A DNA stretch of 30,748 bases from Lingula anatina (Eukaryota > Brachiopoda > Lingulata > Lingulida > Lingulidae), in assembly GCF_001039355.2 (NCBI RefSeq), contig NW_019776109.1, positions 17,265 to 48,012 on the forward strand, given 5' to 3'. A model generated the notes under the pieces. It searched no databases. It saw nothing but the letters and a program-made list of their open reading frames with translations, and was not told where the DNA came from. The first letter of the stretch is position 1; every line of letters begins with the position of its first letter. The translations under genes and the position numbers were made by a program. This document shows positions 21,484 through 30,748 of this stretch, in pieces.

Positions 21484-22858
21484 CTGAGAGAGTGAGAGAT
21501 AGTTATAGATACGGTAGAAGAGTCCTGAGTCTTCAGGCACTTGAATAAACCATGTAACAGAAAACAATTCTTGCCTGTCTCAGTTGTCTTATTGGTGAAA
21601 ATGTAAAGTATTGATAAATTTTAAAGGTGGTAGATTCAAGCAAGTACTTGAACTTGTGCATTTGAGGGATACTAATATTTGGGTTGTGAGTAAACAACAG
21701 AGAAATAAAATTTCACTTTCTTGTCCCGGTTCTTATGGCAGAATTTAAAAATTATTTTTATGTATGCAGCATTTATACCAATGGGAAATGATATAGTGTG
21801 GGGTAGTAAGAGTGCAGGAGGGGTGTTTGACTATGGGGACAAAAAGGGACGTAATCACCATATTCATAATAAAAAAATTGTGAAGATACCATGTGTATAC
21901 TCTCTTTGTGTTTCTTGAATGGTTAACCACACAAATTTATTGATTTAACAGCAAAACTACAGGAAAATCTATATTTAAAAAAGGAAAAGAAAATTCTAAA
22001 CCATACTCTAAAAAGCTGCTGAATCTATGAAGTTAAAACAAAGGCAATTAAATCAAAATTTTAGCATCAAGTGGTTTGGGATAAAAAAATAAATAATAAT
22101 AATAATGAAGCAATTATGTAAGTCATCTGTTATATTATTCTTCTGTTTTATTGTACAACAATCATACAATATAAACATCCAAACTTAATATATCACTATT
22201 AATCTGACTTTTTTTTTAAAGCTGTGTTCTGACTAGCCAACAGAGAAAAAAGATCCCTTTCAGATTCAAAGAAAAAAATCCAAAATTAAGGCATGCTTTG
22301 CAAAGTGAATCAATATTTCTTAATTACAATACATTAAACTGTCACAACTTGTACATGACACTCAGTACATTGCTCTAACTAGGTAGCTACAACAAACAGC
22401 ATTTATCCAAAACTTGTATAAAATTTTGTAATTGACTTAAAATCCCATATCATTTAAGTTCACATCCTGAAATGTCAGTTGCATGAACTATTAAGTCTTG
22501 AATAATATATAATAGCACAAAAAAAAATGATGAGAAATTTCTCATTCAAAGGTAAAAGTAGTCCACAGCATTAAAACACACTAACATGTACAGCAACTGT
22601 AAAAATAACTTTGTTTTGGAGAATGTTCTCATCCTTAAGATTAACATCATGATTAAAGCTCCATCTTAAAAATTAGCTCCCAAATTGCATCTCATTCCCA
22701 AATAAAATATATATTATTTAGCACTACAACATTAAAAAAGGTAATATATGACTGGTCAAAAAAGACTCAATTCCTTCTTAGTAGAGATTGAAATAGTCTA
22801 AATTAACACATCACCGCACTGAAGCCTACTCATTGTAGAGGCTTGAATATTTGTAGTA
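21484..22858. other. Region between the DHHC gene and the CPT1 stop codon
   Basis: It should contain the CPT1 3' UTR and the 5' end of the DHHC gene. I could not identify an ankyrin-coding exon or a promoter here. The sequence is AT-rich, with small AAT repeats near 22091. Confidence 0.6.
22147..22152 (-). terminator. Candidate polyadenylation signal of CPT1
   Basis: This is the first AATAAA (TTTATT on the plus strand) after the CPT1 stop, about 710 nt downstream. Assignment is by position only. Confidence 0.4.
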
Positions 22859-22965
22859 TTAGACCAGTAAGTCTCTCATGTCGGCCATTGCTTGAACAAT
22901 AGCCTTGGCCATCTTGGCAGAGCTGGTGGCACGACAGGACTTCCTGCTGGAGATGTGGAAGTTCA
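22859..22965 (-). CDS. CPT1: CPT1 last exon and stop
   Basis: Acceptor CTGTTTTCAG; it completes valine, then encodes [10 protein letters not shown], ending MADMRDLLV and TAA. The C-terminal helix matches the xxAMxDIxxLF tail of CPT1. Confidence 0.94.
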
Positions 22966-25900
22966 CTGAAAACAGAAATTTGAAGGCTGAATTACTTTTG
23001 CCTTTCATCAAACTAGGCTATATGTATATACAACTAATGTAGAAAGTTAACTTACTGGCCCTTAAACTTAGTAACTTAGTTTTTATAAAATCAATTACCA
23101 TTAAAAAAACAATGTTCAAAAGACAGTTATATGAACAGAAGGACAGCTAGACTGGAAGTCAGAGGGTGGTGGCAAGCATATTTCAGTCTGCATCAGTTCT
23201 TACACATTTACACTGAATCACAATGGAGAGAGAACAGAGCTTGAGTTGAAACTTGGAATAAATTTACAGAAAAGTTAACGAACAAATGGCACTGAATTCC
23301 AGGATAACCTACCCAAGTCTTCCCCTACAATGATGTAGGACACTCCGTATCCTTCAGGAGACACAGGTCCGAACCCTCCACCACGAGAGCAGGTCTCCAG
23401 AGACCACTGGTGGGTGATCTTGGTGGGTGTCTGGGAGGTGGACAGTTGCTCTGGGATCTGCCATGCCTACAACATATATGAATAATGTTAATAAGCAAGC
23501 AATAACAGAAATGTTTCACCTTTTAAAAGGAATTGCTATGTTTAGATGTAAATGCTTGCTTGTAAATGCTGGTGAAAGTATTTCTCAAAAGACCTGTCTT
23601 TCTGGCTCTGAGTTAAAATTTTTTTTCTGCAATAAATCTCCAAAATTTATCAAACTGTTTAAGTCTCAGCTGTTATAAATTTGAGTTTATCTGTTCAGTA
23701 TATACAGACTGTGCACATTATTATTCAAAGTAATTAAACACGACAATTCTTTTGAACAACAACTTTAGAATTACAATTACAGCGCACTAAGATGAATATC
23801 CAAAATGGCAACATGTACCTTATCCATATACAGTGAAGGCACAGGCATTCCTAGCTCTTTGGAAACACAGTAAAGTCCCAACAAGTGACGATCACAGCCC
23901 TCTCCATTGGTAGCATCAATCTTGTACTGAGTTTGATAATGGACAGCCTTCTTTAGGAGATTTATCTTGGTATCAGAGGTTGCGCTGGGGTTGTCCATAG
24001 CTTTCACAAAACTGACAGAGTGCTCAGATATAGGGCGAATAGTCTCTGTGCGACCAAGGGCAAACATTCTGAAAGGGAAATAGGTTTAATTGTGTGCATG
24101 GCAAAAAGTGTGCATACATGTACATGTGCACTTATCATTGAAGATGAAAATGTTGTCTGCTGTGCACAAAATATCTGAATGAAGTACTTTACCTTGTTGA
24201 TGCAGATTCGTACGTTTTTGGTGTATCTCCATGCAATCTGAAGTAAGCAAGCTGCATGGCCATCTGAAATCAATAATAATAATTTCATAATTTTTTCATG
24301 TGAATAAGTGACATGAGCAAATTATGCCTAAAACTACTGTCTGTAAATTTTTCAATACATTCTTCAAAAAGTTATAAAATAAGAACTATAAATGCATTGT
24401 CGCAAAATATTTCAAAAGTAATTTGCCTTAGGCCAAATATAAATGTTTTACAGCTTATAGATGGGTATACATTGTCTTGCATGTTCTCGGTATCAGAGGT
24501 GCCTTCATACCTGTAGATATCCATCTGGACTGATATGTTTCTTCTTGATCCAGCCTTTACCATAATCTGATGGCTGAACAAACATGTCCAAATCATCAAC
24601 CTATAATTTAACAAATTTTCACAAACCTTAGTTGCTTAGCTAGTAAATTTCAATTATTTAAGTAAATGAATAGTCATAACCTTAATGTTAACATGAGAAA
24701 TTTTTTCTGCACATTTTATTCAAACTGTCTTTGTGATATTTTACACACCACATCAAAGTAGGACTGTAGGAGTGTCTTACATTTGCTTTGTGCTCAGCAA
24801 GAGCACTGGTTATCGAATCTTCAAATCCAGTTACATCCCATTGTAGCCTAGACAAAAAAGTTAGAGGCTTGATTTCACTTTTTTTTTAATTTTTAACTAA
24901 ATAAAATAGTCATCTAAGAATTCATCCTTTAAATCTTGAAGTGCTCTTGTTTAAAACATTTGGAACCTATAAACTGATAACAAGCTTGTTTATAATGCAA
25001 TAAATCTATTTAAATATAAAATGTATATAATGTTCTCATAGCTATATGCAAAAAGAATAAAGTATCATAGCCTAAATAAGAAATCACTGAACTTTAATTA
25101 ATAAAATCATTTACCTTTTAGGAGGCTTAAGATATCTTACAGTTTCCCCCTCCTGCTTTTCTACATCACCATTTTTAGTATACCTCTCCCTGAACTGTGC
25201 ATATTCCCAAAGTCGTGAAAAGAGCTAAAATTAGAAAATAATTTGAAGTCTAGAAATATAGTGAATAGATCTGTGCATTTACTGGTGTATGAAATGATTT
25301 AATTTTTGCTATTAAGATTTAAATATAAAATCACATCAAATATTTATGAAACATGTGTACAGTTTAAAAACTGAATGGGCAATGGATACTTAAAATTTAT
25401 GCAAAATTATTTTTTCATAACTACAAAACTAAAAACTAAATTTAGAGTGCATTGTTTGCTATTTCAAAAGGAAAAAGAAACATTAAGAGTCAGGGGAAAC
25501 AATTCAAAAGACAAGGGTAACTACATGCAAACGAACTAAAGAACTGCATAAGGCCAGATGAAATTTCTCCAACAACAATGAAAGAAGACAAAAATGAGAT
25601 TACAATGACAAACTAAATTAAAGGTACAACATCATCTTACACCCCCCCAACCCACCCTACAAAAAAAAACACCAATTGTCCAATTACTATAAATAGCAAC
25701 CCACAATGCAAATGCACAGCTTTCAAAAATAATGTTATTTTATAAGAAGCATAGATTATTGTCTTTTATCCATGAATTTGAGGGCGGATAAAACATGGCA
25801 ATTACCAATGACATCATCACCAAACAATGATTGAAAATAATAAAGCATCATAGACATTTTTTTTAACCAATCAGATTGGAAACATTTTATCAATCAGATG

Positions 25901-28900
25901 ACGGCAATTTCGTGTAACATCAAAGTTGCAACTCTTAATGTCATCTTGGAAGACATTGCCATTTCGGTAATAATTATATAATTAAACAATTATACATCTT
26001 TGTTTTTTCATCAATATGTTGTTTTGCAGCACCAATTTTATTTTTAGGTCTGCAAAAAACATGTTGACCTGTGCCAAAGTATATAATTGTATAATATGGT
26101 ACGCGTCAGTTCTGTCTTCTCCGGAATCTAACAATTCTAAACAAGACAAAGCAGACCCTCCAATTTACCGTGGCATCAGCAGTGGCATGTTCAGCTAAGG
26201 CACCAGAACGCCCATCAGCAAACGCAAACATTACTAGAGATTTGTCAAACCACCTGAAAACAACCAGGTACAACTTGAAGGTACACTGGACAATGGAGCA
26301 ATATGGCCTTCTGCAAAATGGGATCTGAACTCAACTTAAGCGAATGCAGAGGCGACAGCAAGATAAGCAAGTTGCTCCAGTATTGCAGCATAGTGAAATT
26401 TTTCACTGTAACACTAGTGCCTTGTTAAAAGCAATGCATGTGACTTTTTTTTCTCCAAATGAAAGTTTAAATATCACAACAGGTCAATGGTTGTCAGTAG
26501 TCTTTGCAAATTAATCTTTAAACACCTTTCACTATGCAATGCTCTTTAAGAAAGTGCAGTAGGAAAATTAAAAGGCTTTTTACAGAAGATAAAAGAAACA
26601 ATACTGAGACTCTTAAGTCATTGGCTATGCCACATACACAGAAAGATTGAACTTTGGTAAATTTTCTATAACCAATACGCCCTTCTAATGGCATAAAAGC
26701 AAATATGCATTTCAATTATTTCAAAATATGTATTGACATTTTAAATATCATAGCCAACAAAGAAACCCAGCATTGTACACAGTGCTTACCAAGAATAGAT
26801 AAAGTTCTATAAAAGACTAAACATATGTGAGGATAAGGCCAATCACACAGAGGTTTACATGCACACCAACAGCTCACCACAATACAAACACATTGTGAAC
26901 TTTCTGAACACCTCACCTCAAGACCACAGGCAACTTGAATTTGATTCTCACCTCCCTTCTCTAGCCTAGCTATTTCACTTCATTTAGTGTAAATGTCCGT
27001 TTTTAGGCTAAGTATATGATATGACTGTATTCCTGGTTACAGTGGTCTTGCAGTTTAGCGAGTTCACTTGTACTTACAGTGGCATCAGCCGCACCATGTT
27101 CTGCAAACCCTCCAGCACGTCCATTGGCAAACACGATTGTTGACAAACATATGTCAAACCACCTTTGGGAGGACGGAGGTCACACATCAAGTTTCATTCA
27201 TGCCCAAATCAATTGAACCAAGAAACAATGGCATAAGATTTTGTCTGATATCATATCCACCTCTAGCTTACTAATTATGGGCTTCTTTTACTGAGTACCA
27301 GTAAATGCAGAGTTAAATGTTAAAATATAAAAAAAAAAATGTCTCTTAGAAAAATAAGACATCTTTTATTTTGTATGTACAGTAAAATGTATAGTTAGGT
27401 CAACGCCGGTATGCCACTGTTTCTTCTTTTTTATATAATCAAAGACACTGCATTTGTCAATATAAAAAATTCTATGCAGGCACCAGCTCTGTGGCATGTT
27501 GCATAATTTATATCATATCACAAATGCAAAAATTCACTGTCTTTATATCACCATACCCATTTATACCACAGCAGAATAAAGTGCATAAAATGTAAGAAAA
27601 CAAAGTTTCTGTAAATCAAAATGCATTTTTCACAATCAACCAATTAAGTGTGTGCTGAGAAATTCACCAAATTCAAACAAATTCAAACAGAGCACTATTT
27701 TTCCATTACCTATTAACTCCATCTCCACATAGCAACATTTTTGCCTGATCAGATATGTCCTGAAAAATAAATTTGTATACAAGAAGGTGCTTGTCAAGAA
27801 GGTATTTCATTCACAAAATAGAAAAATCTTGTTTAATTATTTTATGTACATTTCAAAAATAAAAACAGCATAGGGCATAACCCCCCCCAAAAAAAATCAA
27901 AATCAAATTTCTAATTGGTCCATCTACTATGGCAATATTATGTTCTGTGCTACAGCCTACCTTAGGAACCCCACAATCAAGAGATATATGCCAGAGTGCC
28001 CTCTCCACCTCATGTAGAGTTGCCTTGTTTACAGGACTGGCTTGTATCAAAGCTTGGCGATGCTGGAAATATCCTTCCATTATAAATCATTTTCCTTGCA
28101 AGCATACTGGTATATTAAAAGCACATTACTTCATAAGACCATTAGTAAATTTCTTTCAAATTGAAATTTCATTAAGTCTCAAAAACCAGTCTCTCTCTTT
28201 TTAAAATTTACATGTTTATATACCTCCCATGAAATAGGTTAAAATACTGTGTATGTGCTTTACCTTGGCCCACTGAGTTCTGTTTATTGCAGTAAAAGCC
28301 GCCACACCACAGCCATCATCTTGCTCTGATACAGTTCACATAAAAGTAATCAAAAAGTATTGTTTTATTTCTACAATGAATGAAAAATACACTCAGAAGT
28401 GAATCAGTTAAGCTAACACTTTTATCAACTGACCTTCACTCATCTCATATATCTTCTCCAGCTGACACTGTAATTCCCAAGGCGTCAGGGGGGTGAGTAC
28501 GCCCTTCTTGTTCTCAGCATACACATCCAGTTTAAAAAACATTCCTTTGCTGAAAATAAGCCCAATCCTTGTTTTACAGAGAACGTAGAGACAATGCACT
28601 AAAATTTTTCAAAGTAGGCCAAATTCAAATTCTGTGTAAAATGAACTTCACTCTTCTGTACTAAAATTGAGAATATCTAAAGCACTGAATATTTTCTCAT
28701 TTTGAAATCATTGTCAAATTATCACACTCTTGCCATTTAAATATGACTTTACATAATAATCATTAAAGGGATAATAACTCTTCGTATGAGATCTATATTT
28801 CACAATAAAAACATTGTGAATAACTCATAGAAATATAATATATTCTGTTTTACCACAAAAACAGCAGTTATAGCTTTTATCCTGATATTTGAACTTGTCT

Positions 28901-29425
28901 TTAGACCACGTGACCTCCATTGATGTCTATACTCTGTTAAAATCTCTTAAGAGATTTTAACAAAAAACCAAACTTTTTAGAAAAAAACCAGGGACTAACT
29001 TTGAATGTAAAAATGGATTCATTAACCATTGGTAAGTATGGGAAAATTGTTGTTTACTCCAGGAAAATTCTTTTTTTGGCCGAAACAAAGAGTTATTATT
29101 GCTTTAACCCATGACACAAAAACACACAGAGGTACTTACCGAATCACAATGACAAAGTTTGATGCTGGAAAGTTGTGTAATGTATCCTTCTCTAATCCAG
29201 GAATTCGACAGGCATTAAACATATATCTGAAATATGAGGGATAAAAGAAATTAAATCAACTAAGTTGAAAAAATAAGGTGTGCTTAAAGATTATGTATCA
29301 AATATCCAAAAATAGATTTACTTACATCTGTTACATGCAGCATAGGAAAAGGAGCTTTACTAAAGCAATTATTAAAAGGGCAAAGTTTTGATTAATTAAT
29401 CACATCATCATCATCATCATCATCA

Positions 29426-29457
<32 letters not shown>

Positions 29458-30577
29458 GATTTGCCCTACTCTGTCTGTCCATACTAAAAATGTTCAGGAT
29501 AATTCCACAAAAATTATTTGTAGAGAAATACAGAGTAAATCACTCCTTGACATTCCTATTTAGGGTCACATTTACTATCTCAATGAGTAAACAGTGATAT
29601 CAAGTAGTCTATCTTAAGGGAACCTGACTTCACCCTGTTTCACATGACTTCTGATAACCTATCAACTTTATCCTAGACTGAGTTATGACAAGGATGGCCT
29701 TGGCCTGCTGTGTTCTAAATATATTCAGAACAGATAAAGTAGGGTATTGACCTCTGTTTCATTAACATGTGTACAAAATTTTGAAAAAAAACAATAAAAC
29801 TGCATAATGAATAGTGTAGCAATTGCATGTCCAACACTATGAGCTCATATTAAATACAATAAAAAAGATTCCAGAATTTGCAGTAAAAAGTTGATAGTTA
29901 ATGGACCACAGCCTCTTAGGCCCTTTTCATACCAGGCAGCACAGGTTTTAGTACTGCGTAAGTTAAGAGATTGAAAACTTAACAGCCTGGCTGTTATGTA
30001 GCGTAATAGCATAATAAGACCTGTCAAACTGGTTTGAAAACTGCACCCCCCCCCACCCCTCCCCCACATAAAAAGAGCGCTGGTAGCAAACACAGTGTCC
30101 TTCACTCACCTGTATCCATCCATACAAACTGGGACCAATCCATTTGCCAATAGGACTGGCAGACGCTCAGTGTGAATTAAATCATGAAACCTGCAATCAA
30201 AATATTAGCAGTTTTATTTCAGATAATTGTCAGTATAATTACTTCTTGCAAAAATTAAAATTTTAATCTTGCTTATATTAAAATATAGACTACAGTAAAC
30301 AAGACTTGCATTCAAGTTCAAAAGAAAAGACTTACTTATATTCCCGTTACTGTACCAGTAAATTAGTCACGCCAGTGTAAAATTCACTTTTGGTTCAAAA
30401 TCAGTATAACATTTTTTATCATGATACAAAATGTTAATGGTCTCTTTAAAAAAATCATCAATTCTATGAAATAGACCACAACTTACAGCACACCATAATG
30501 AATCATATTGGCAGCCCTAGCAATAGGGTTGTTTGTAGGCAGTGCCTCGCTGTCCAGGCAGTAATAGTTAGAGTTAA
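22859..30577 (-). CDS. CPT1: Carnitine O-palmitoyltransferase 1-like enzyme, C-terminal ~500 residues, 15 exon positions plus one duplicated exon
   Basis: CPT1 moves long-chain acyl groups from CoA to carnitine at the mitochondrial outer membrane, the entry step of fatty-acid oxidation. The spliced product follows mammalian CPT1 in order: [56 protein letters not shown] (catalytic histidine), [105 protein letters not shown] and [10 protein letters not shown]. The GGGFGPV...NFHISS block points to CPT1 rather than CRAT, CROT or CPT2. All phases match across 14 junctions. The N-terminal membrane and regulatory region lies right of the window. The active-site exon is present twice (26169-26253 and 27078-27162). 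Both versions lack the tryptophan of the usual CPT1 AEHSWADAP motif. Confidence 0.93.
23313..23466 (-). CDS. CPT1: CPT1 exon (LSTSQTP, GGGFGPV)
   Basis: Acceptor TGTTGTAG, donor GTAGGT; 51 codons plus one base. It contains LSTSQTP (STS substrate motif) and [20 protein letters not shown]. Confidence 0.94.
23819..24068 (-). CDS. CPT1: CPT1 exon (GRTETIR ... DRHLLGL)
   Basis: Acceptor CCCTTTCAG, donor GTACAT; one base plus 83 codons. It contains GRTETIRP (carnitine/CoA-site motif) and [17 protein letters not shown]. Confidence 0.94.
24193..24263 (-). CDS. CPT1: CPT1 exon ([12 protein letters not shown]...STR)
   Basis: Acceptor TGATTTCAG, donor GTAAAG; 71 nt with QLAYFRLHG and TYESAST; the arginine codon is split. 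Confidence 0.92.
24511..24600 (-). CDS. CPT1: CPT1 exon ([17 protein letters not shown])
   Basis: Acceptor AATTATAG, donor GTATGA; 30 codons, phase 0-0. GKGxIKKxxxSPD is a CoA-site signature of the family. Confidence 0.92.
24781..24847 (-). CDS. CPT1: CPT1 exon ([12 protein letters not shown]...)
   Basis: Acceptor TTTGTCTAG, donor GTAAGA; 67 nt with [19 protein letters not shown], aligned with RLQWDI of CPT1. Confidence 0.9.
25115..25224 (-). CDS. CPT1: CPT1 exon ([11 protein letters not shown]...)
   Basis: Acceptor AATTTTAG, donor GTAAAT; 110 nt. LWEYAQF follows the catalytic histidine as HLWEYV does in vertebrate CPT1. A charged loop ([12 protein letters not shown]) follows. Confidence 0.9.
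25225..26168 (-). other. CPT1 intron after the alternative exons
   Basis: It contains CCAATCAGATTGG (25867-25879), a CCAAT-type partial palindrome, and a C/A-rich tract at about 25641-25672. No gene seen. Confidence 0.6.
26169..26253 (-). CDS. CPT1: CPT1 alternative active-site exon A (transcript-downstream copy)
   Basis: 85 nt between GTTTTCAG and GTAAAT. It encodes [20 protein letters not shown], then [13 protein letters not shown] matches the usual CPT1 sequence better than exon B does. Using both copies or neither would shift the downstream frame, so only one can be used per productive transcript. Confidence 0.88.
26254..27077 (-). other. Intron separating the two alternative active-site exons
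   Basis: 823 bp, long enough for ordinary splicing between the copies, so steric exclusion is unlikely. No further exon copy with WFD...AEH was found in it. Confidence 0.65.
27078..27162 (-). CDS. CPT1: CPT1 alternative active-site exon B (transcript-upstream copy)
   Basis: 85 nt between CCTCCCAAAG and GTAAGT. It encodes [20 protein letters not shown], then EHGAADAT, with the catalytic-motif histidine in AEH. It is the same length, phase and boundaries as exon A, with 16 of 28 residues identical. Its acceptor (AAAG) is weaker than that of exon A. The frame is open and no base disrupts it, so it does not look like a dead copy. Confidence 0.85.
27163..27709 (-). other. CPT1 intron upstream of exon B
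   Basis: AT-rich sequence with an A run near 27331; no third active-site exon copy or other gene seen. Confidence 0.65.
27710..27759 (-). CDS. CPT1: CPT1 exon ([16 protein letters not shown])
   Basis: Acceptor TATTTTTCAG, donor GTAATG; 50 nt. It ends with AG, which joins the first G of either alternative active-site exon to give arginine (R-WFD). Confidence 0.9.
27961..28062 (-). CDS. CPT1: CPT1 exon (HRQALIQ...)
   Basis: Acceptor ATATTTCCAG, donor GTAGGC; 34 codons in phase 0-0 including [18 protein letters not shown], like the NKQSLxxVExA segment of CPT1. Confidence 0.9.
28264..28325 (-). CDS. CPT1: CPT1 exon ([17 protein letters not shown])
   Basis: Acceptor GTATCAG, donor GTAAAG; 62 nt. 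It corresponds to the LTAxxRxxWA segment conserved in carnitine acyltransferases. Confidence 0.9.
28434..28549 (-). CDS. CPT1: CPT1 exon ([10 protein letters not shown]...)
   Basis: Acceptor TTATTTTCAG, donor GTCAGT; 116 nt. It encodes [16 protein letters not shown] and an amphipathic [10 protein letters not shown] segment. Confidence 0.9.
28550..29139 (-). other. CPT1 intron with a perfect palindrome
   Basis: Apart from the 28-bp palindrome at 28935-28962, only AT-rich sequence is visible. Confidence 0.7.
28935..28962. repeat. Perfect 28-bp palindrome
   Basis: TGTTAAAATCTCTT is followed immediately by its exact reverse complement. It lies in the CPT1 intron between 28549 and 29140 and is not simple-sequence repeat. 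Confidence 0.9.
29140..29226 (-). CDS. CPT1: CPT1 exon ([10 protein letters not shown])
   Basis: Acceptor ATATTTCAG, donor GTAAGT; 87 nt. [10 protein letters not shown] matches the MFNTSRIPG stretch of CPT1; the exon ends NFVIVI plus a split arginine. Confidence 0.92.
29404..29457. repeat. Compound (ATC)n-(ATT)n trinucleotide repeat
   Basis: About eight ATC units followed by about ten ATT units, within a CPT1 intron. Confidence 0.95.
30045..30066. repeat. C-rich tract (G-rich on the transcribed sense)
   Basis: C runs of nine, four and five are separated by single bases. On the minus strand, the sense strand of CPT1, this reads as closely spaced G runs about 45 nt after the donor of the exon ending at 30110. 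Confidence 0.85.
30110..30190 (-). CDS. CPT1: CPT1 exon ([12 protein letters not shown]...)
   Basis: Acceptor GATTGCAG, donor GTGAGT; 81 nt encoding [20 protein letters not shown] and VCMDGY, with split codons on both sides. Confidence 0.9.
30487..30577 (-). CDS. CPT1: CPT1 exon with NSNYY motif (first exon in window)
   Basis: Acceptor ATCTTTCAG, donor GTAAGT. It encodes [20 protein letters not shown], then AANMIHYGV, with two bases entering (completing a valine if the previous exon ends in G) and two leaving. Confidence 0.9.
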
Positions 30578-30748
30578 CTGAAAGATGGAGGAAAATGTAG
30601 AACGCATTATTACACAATTTACATACAATTTATGTAACATTACACAATGTTACATAAATATAAATACCAGTGTCCATAAGGCAAATTAATTCTGCAAAAT
30701 ATCACAAGGAAAGTAAACAGGAAGATCCAGATGCCTATACCTGGGTAT

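Larger units (their letters stand above)
29227..30109 (-). other. CPT1 intron with trinucleotide repeat and C-rich tract
   Basis: It holds the (ATC)n-(ATT)n repeat and the C-rich tract at 30045-30066; no coding signal. Confidence 0.7.

Noticed and set aside
23325-23519. 64-codon minus-strand frame rich in proline
   Set aside because: It is an off-frame shadow of the CPT1 exon encoding LSTSQTP and GGGFGPV.
26016-26198. 60-codon plus-strand frame overlapping CPT1 exon A
   Set aside because: Antisense shadow with no domain. The minus-strand reading contains the conserved catalytic motif.
30741-30748. Possible end of the preceding CPT1 exon (CCCAG|GTATAG at the window edge)
   Set aside because: Only eight bases are visible, and in the required phase they give Y-P before VNSNYY. 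That does not match the PLMV expected in CPT1, so it cannot be supported.

Overview
This is an AT-rich, intron-rich eukaryotic genomic window carrying parts of three protein-coding genes, all on the minus strand. Coding exons are short (32-474 nt) and bounded by GT-AG introns. Reading frames run across every assigned junction except the 5' end of the middle gene. Gene content, many simple repeats and frequent ACATGTA-type words suggest an invertebrate metazoan, most likely a lophotrochozoan such as a mollusc. The phylum is inference. The window start (1-92) is a homopolymer C/A tract that looks like a contig edge.

Transcription runs right to left. (1) From the right edge to 22859: the C-terminal ~500 residues and stop codon of a CPT1-type carnitine O-acyltransferase, in 15 exon positions. 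The exon position carrying the catalytic histidine exists as two consecutive 85-nt versions (27078-27162 and 26169-26253) that look mutually exclusive. (2) 21334 to 17826: an ankyrin-repeat DHHC palmitoyltransferase (AKR type) with eight clear exons and a stop codon. It has a divergent second half of the cysteine-rich domain, and its first exon(s) are unresolved around an N at 21460. (3) About 16.6 kb to the left edge: the 5' end of a FRAS1-like extracellular-matrix gene, with a non-coding first exon, a signal-peptide exon and exons for four complete and one partial von Willebrand factor C (VWC) domains. It continues off the left side.

The most interesting sequence structures are three. One is the duplicated CPT1 active-site exon. 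The second is a minisatellite at 2461-2836, made of about eight exactly 47-bp units, each a copy of the last 24 nt of a VWC exon plus its 5' splice site. The third is a set of inverted repeats in introns: a perfect 28-bp palindrome at 28935-28962 and a foldback at 8971-9150.

The three genes share no evident pathway: mitochondrial fatty-acid import, protein S-acylation and basement-membrane adhesion. No operon-like logic is implied. I see no tRNA, rRNA, CRISPR or intact transposon gene. Introns and intergenic stretches are otherwise AT-rich sequence and microsatellites.
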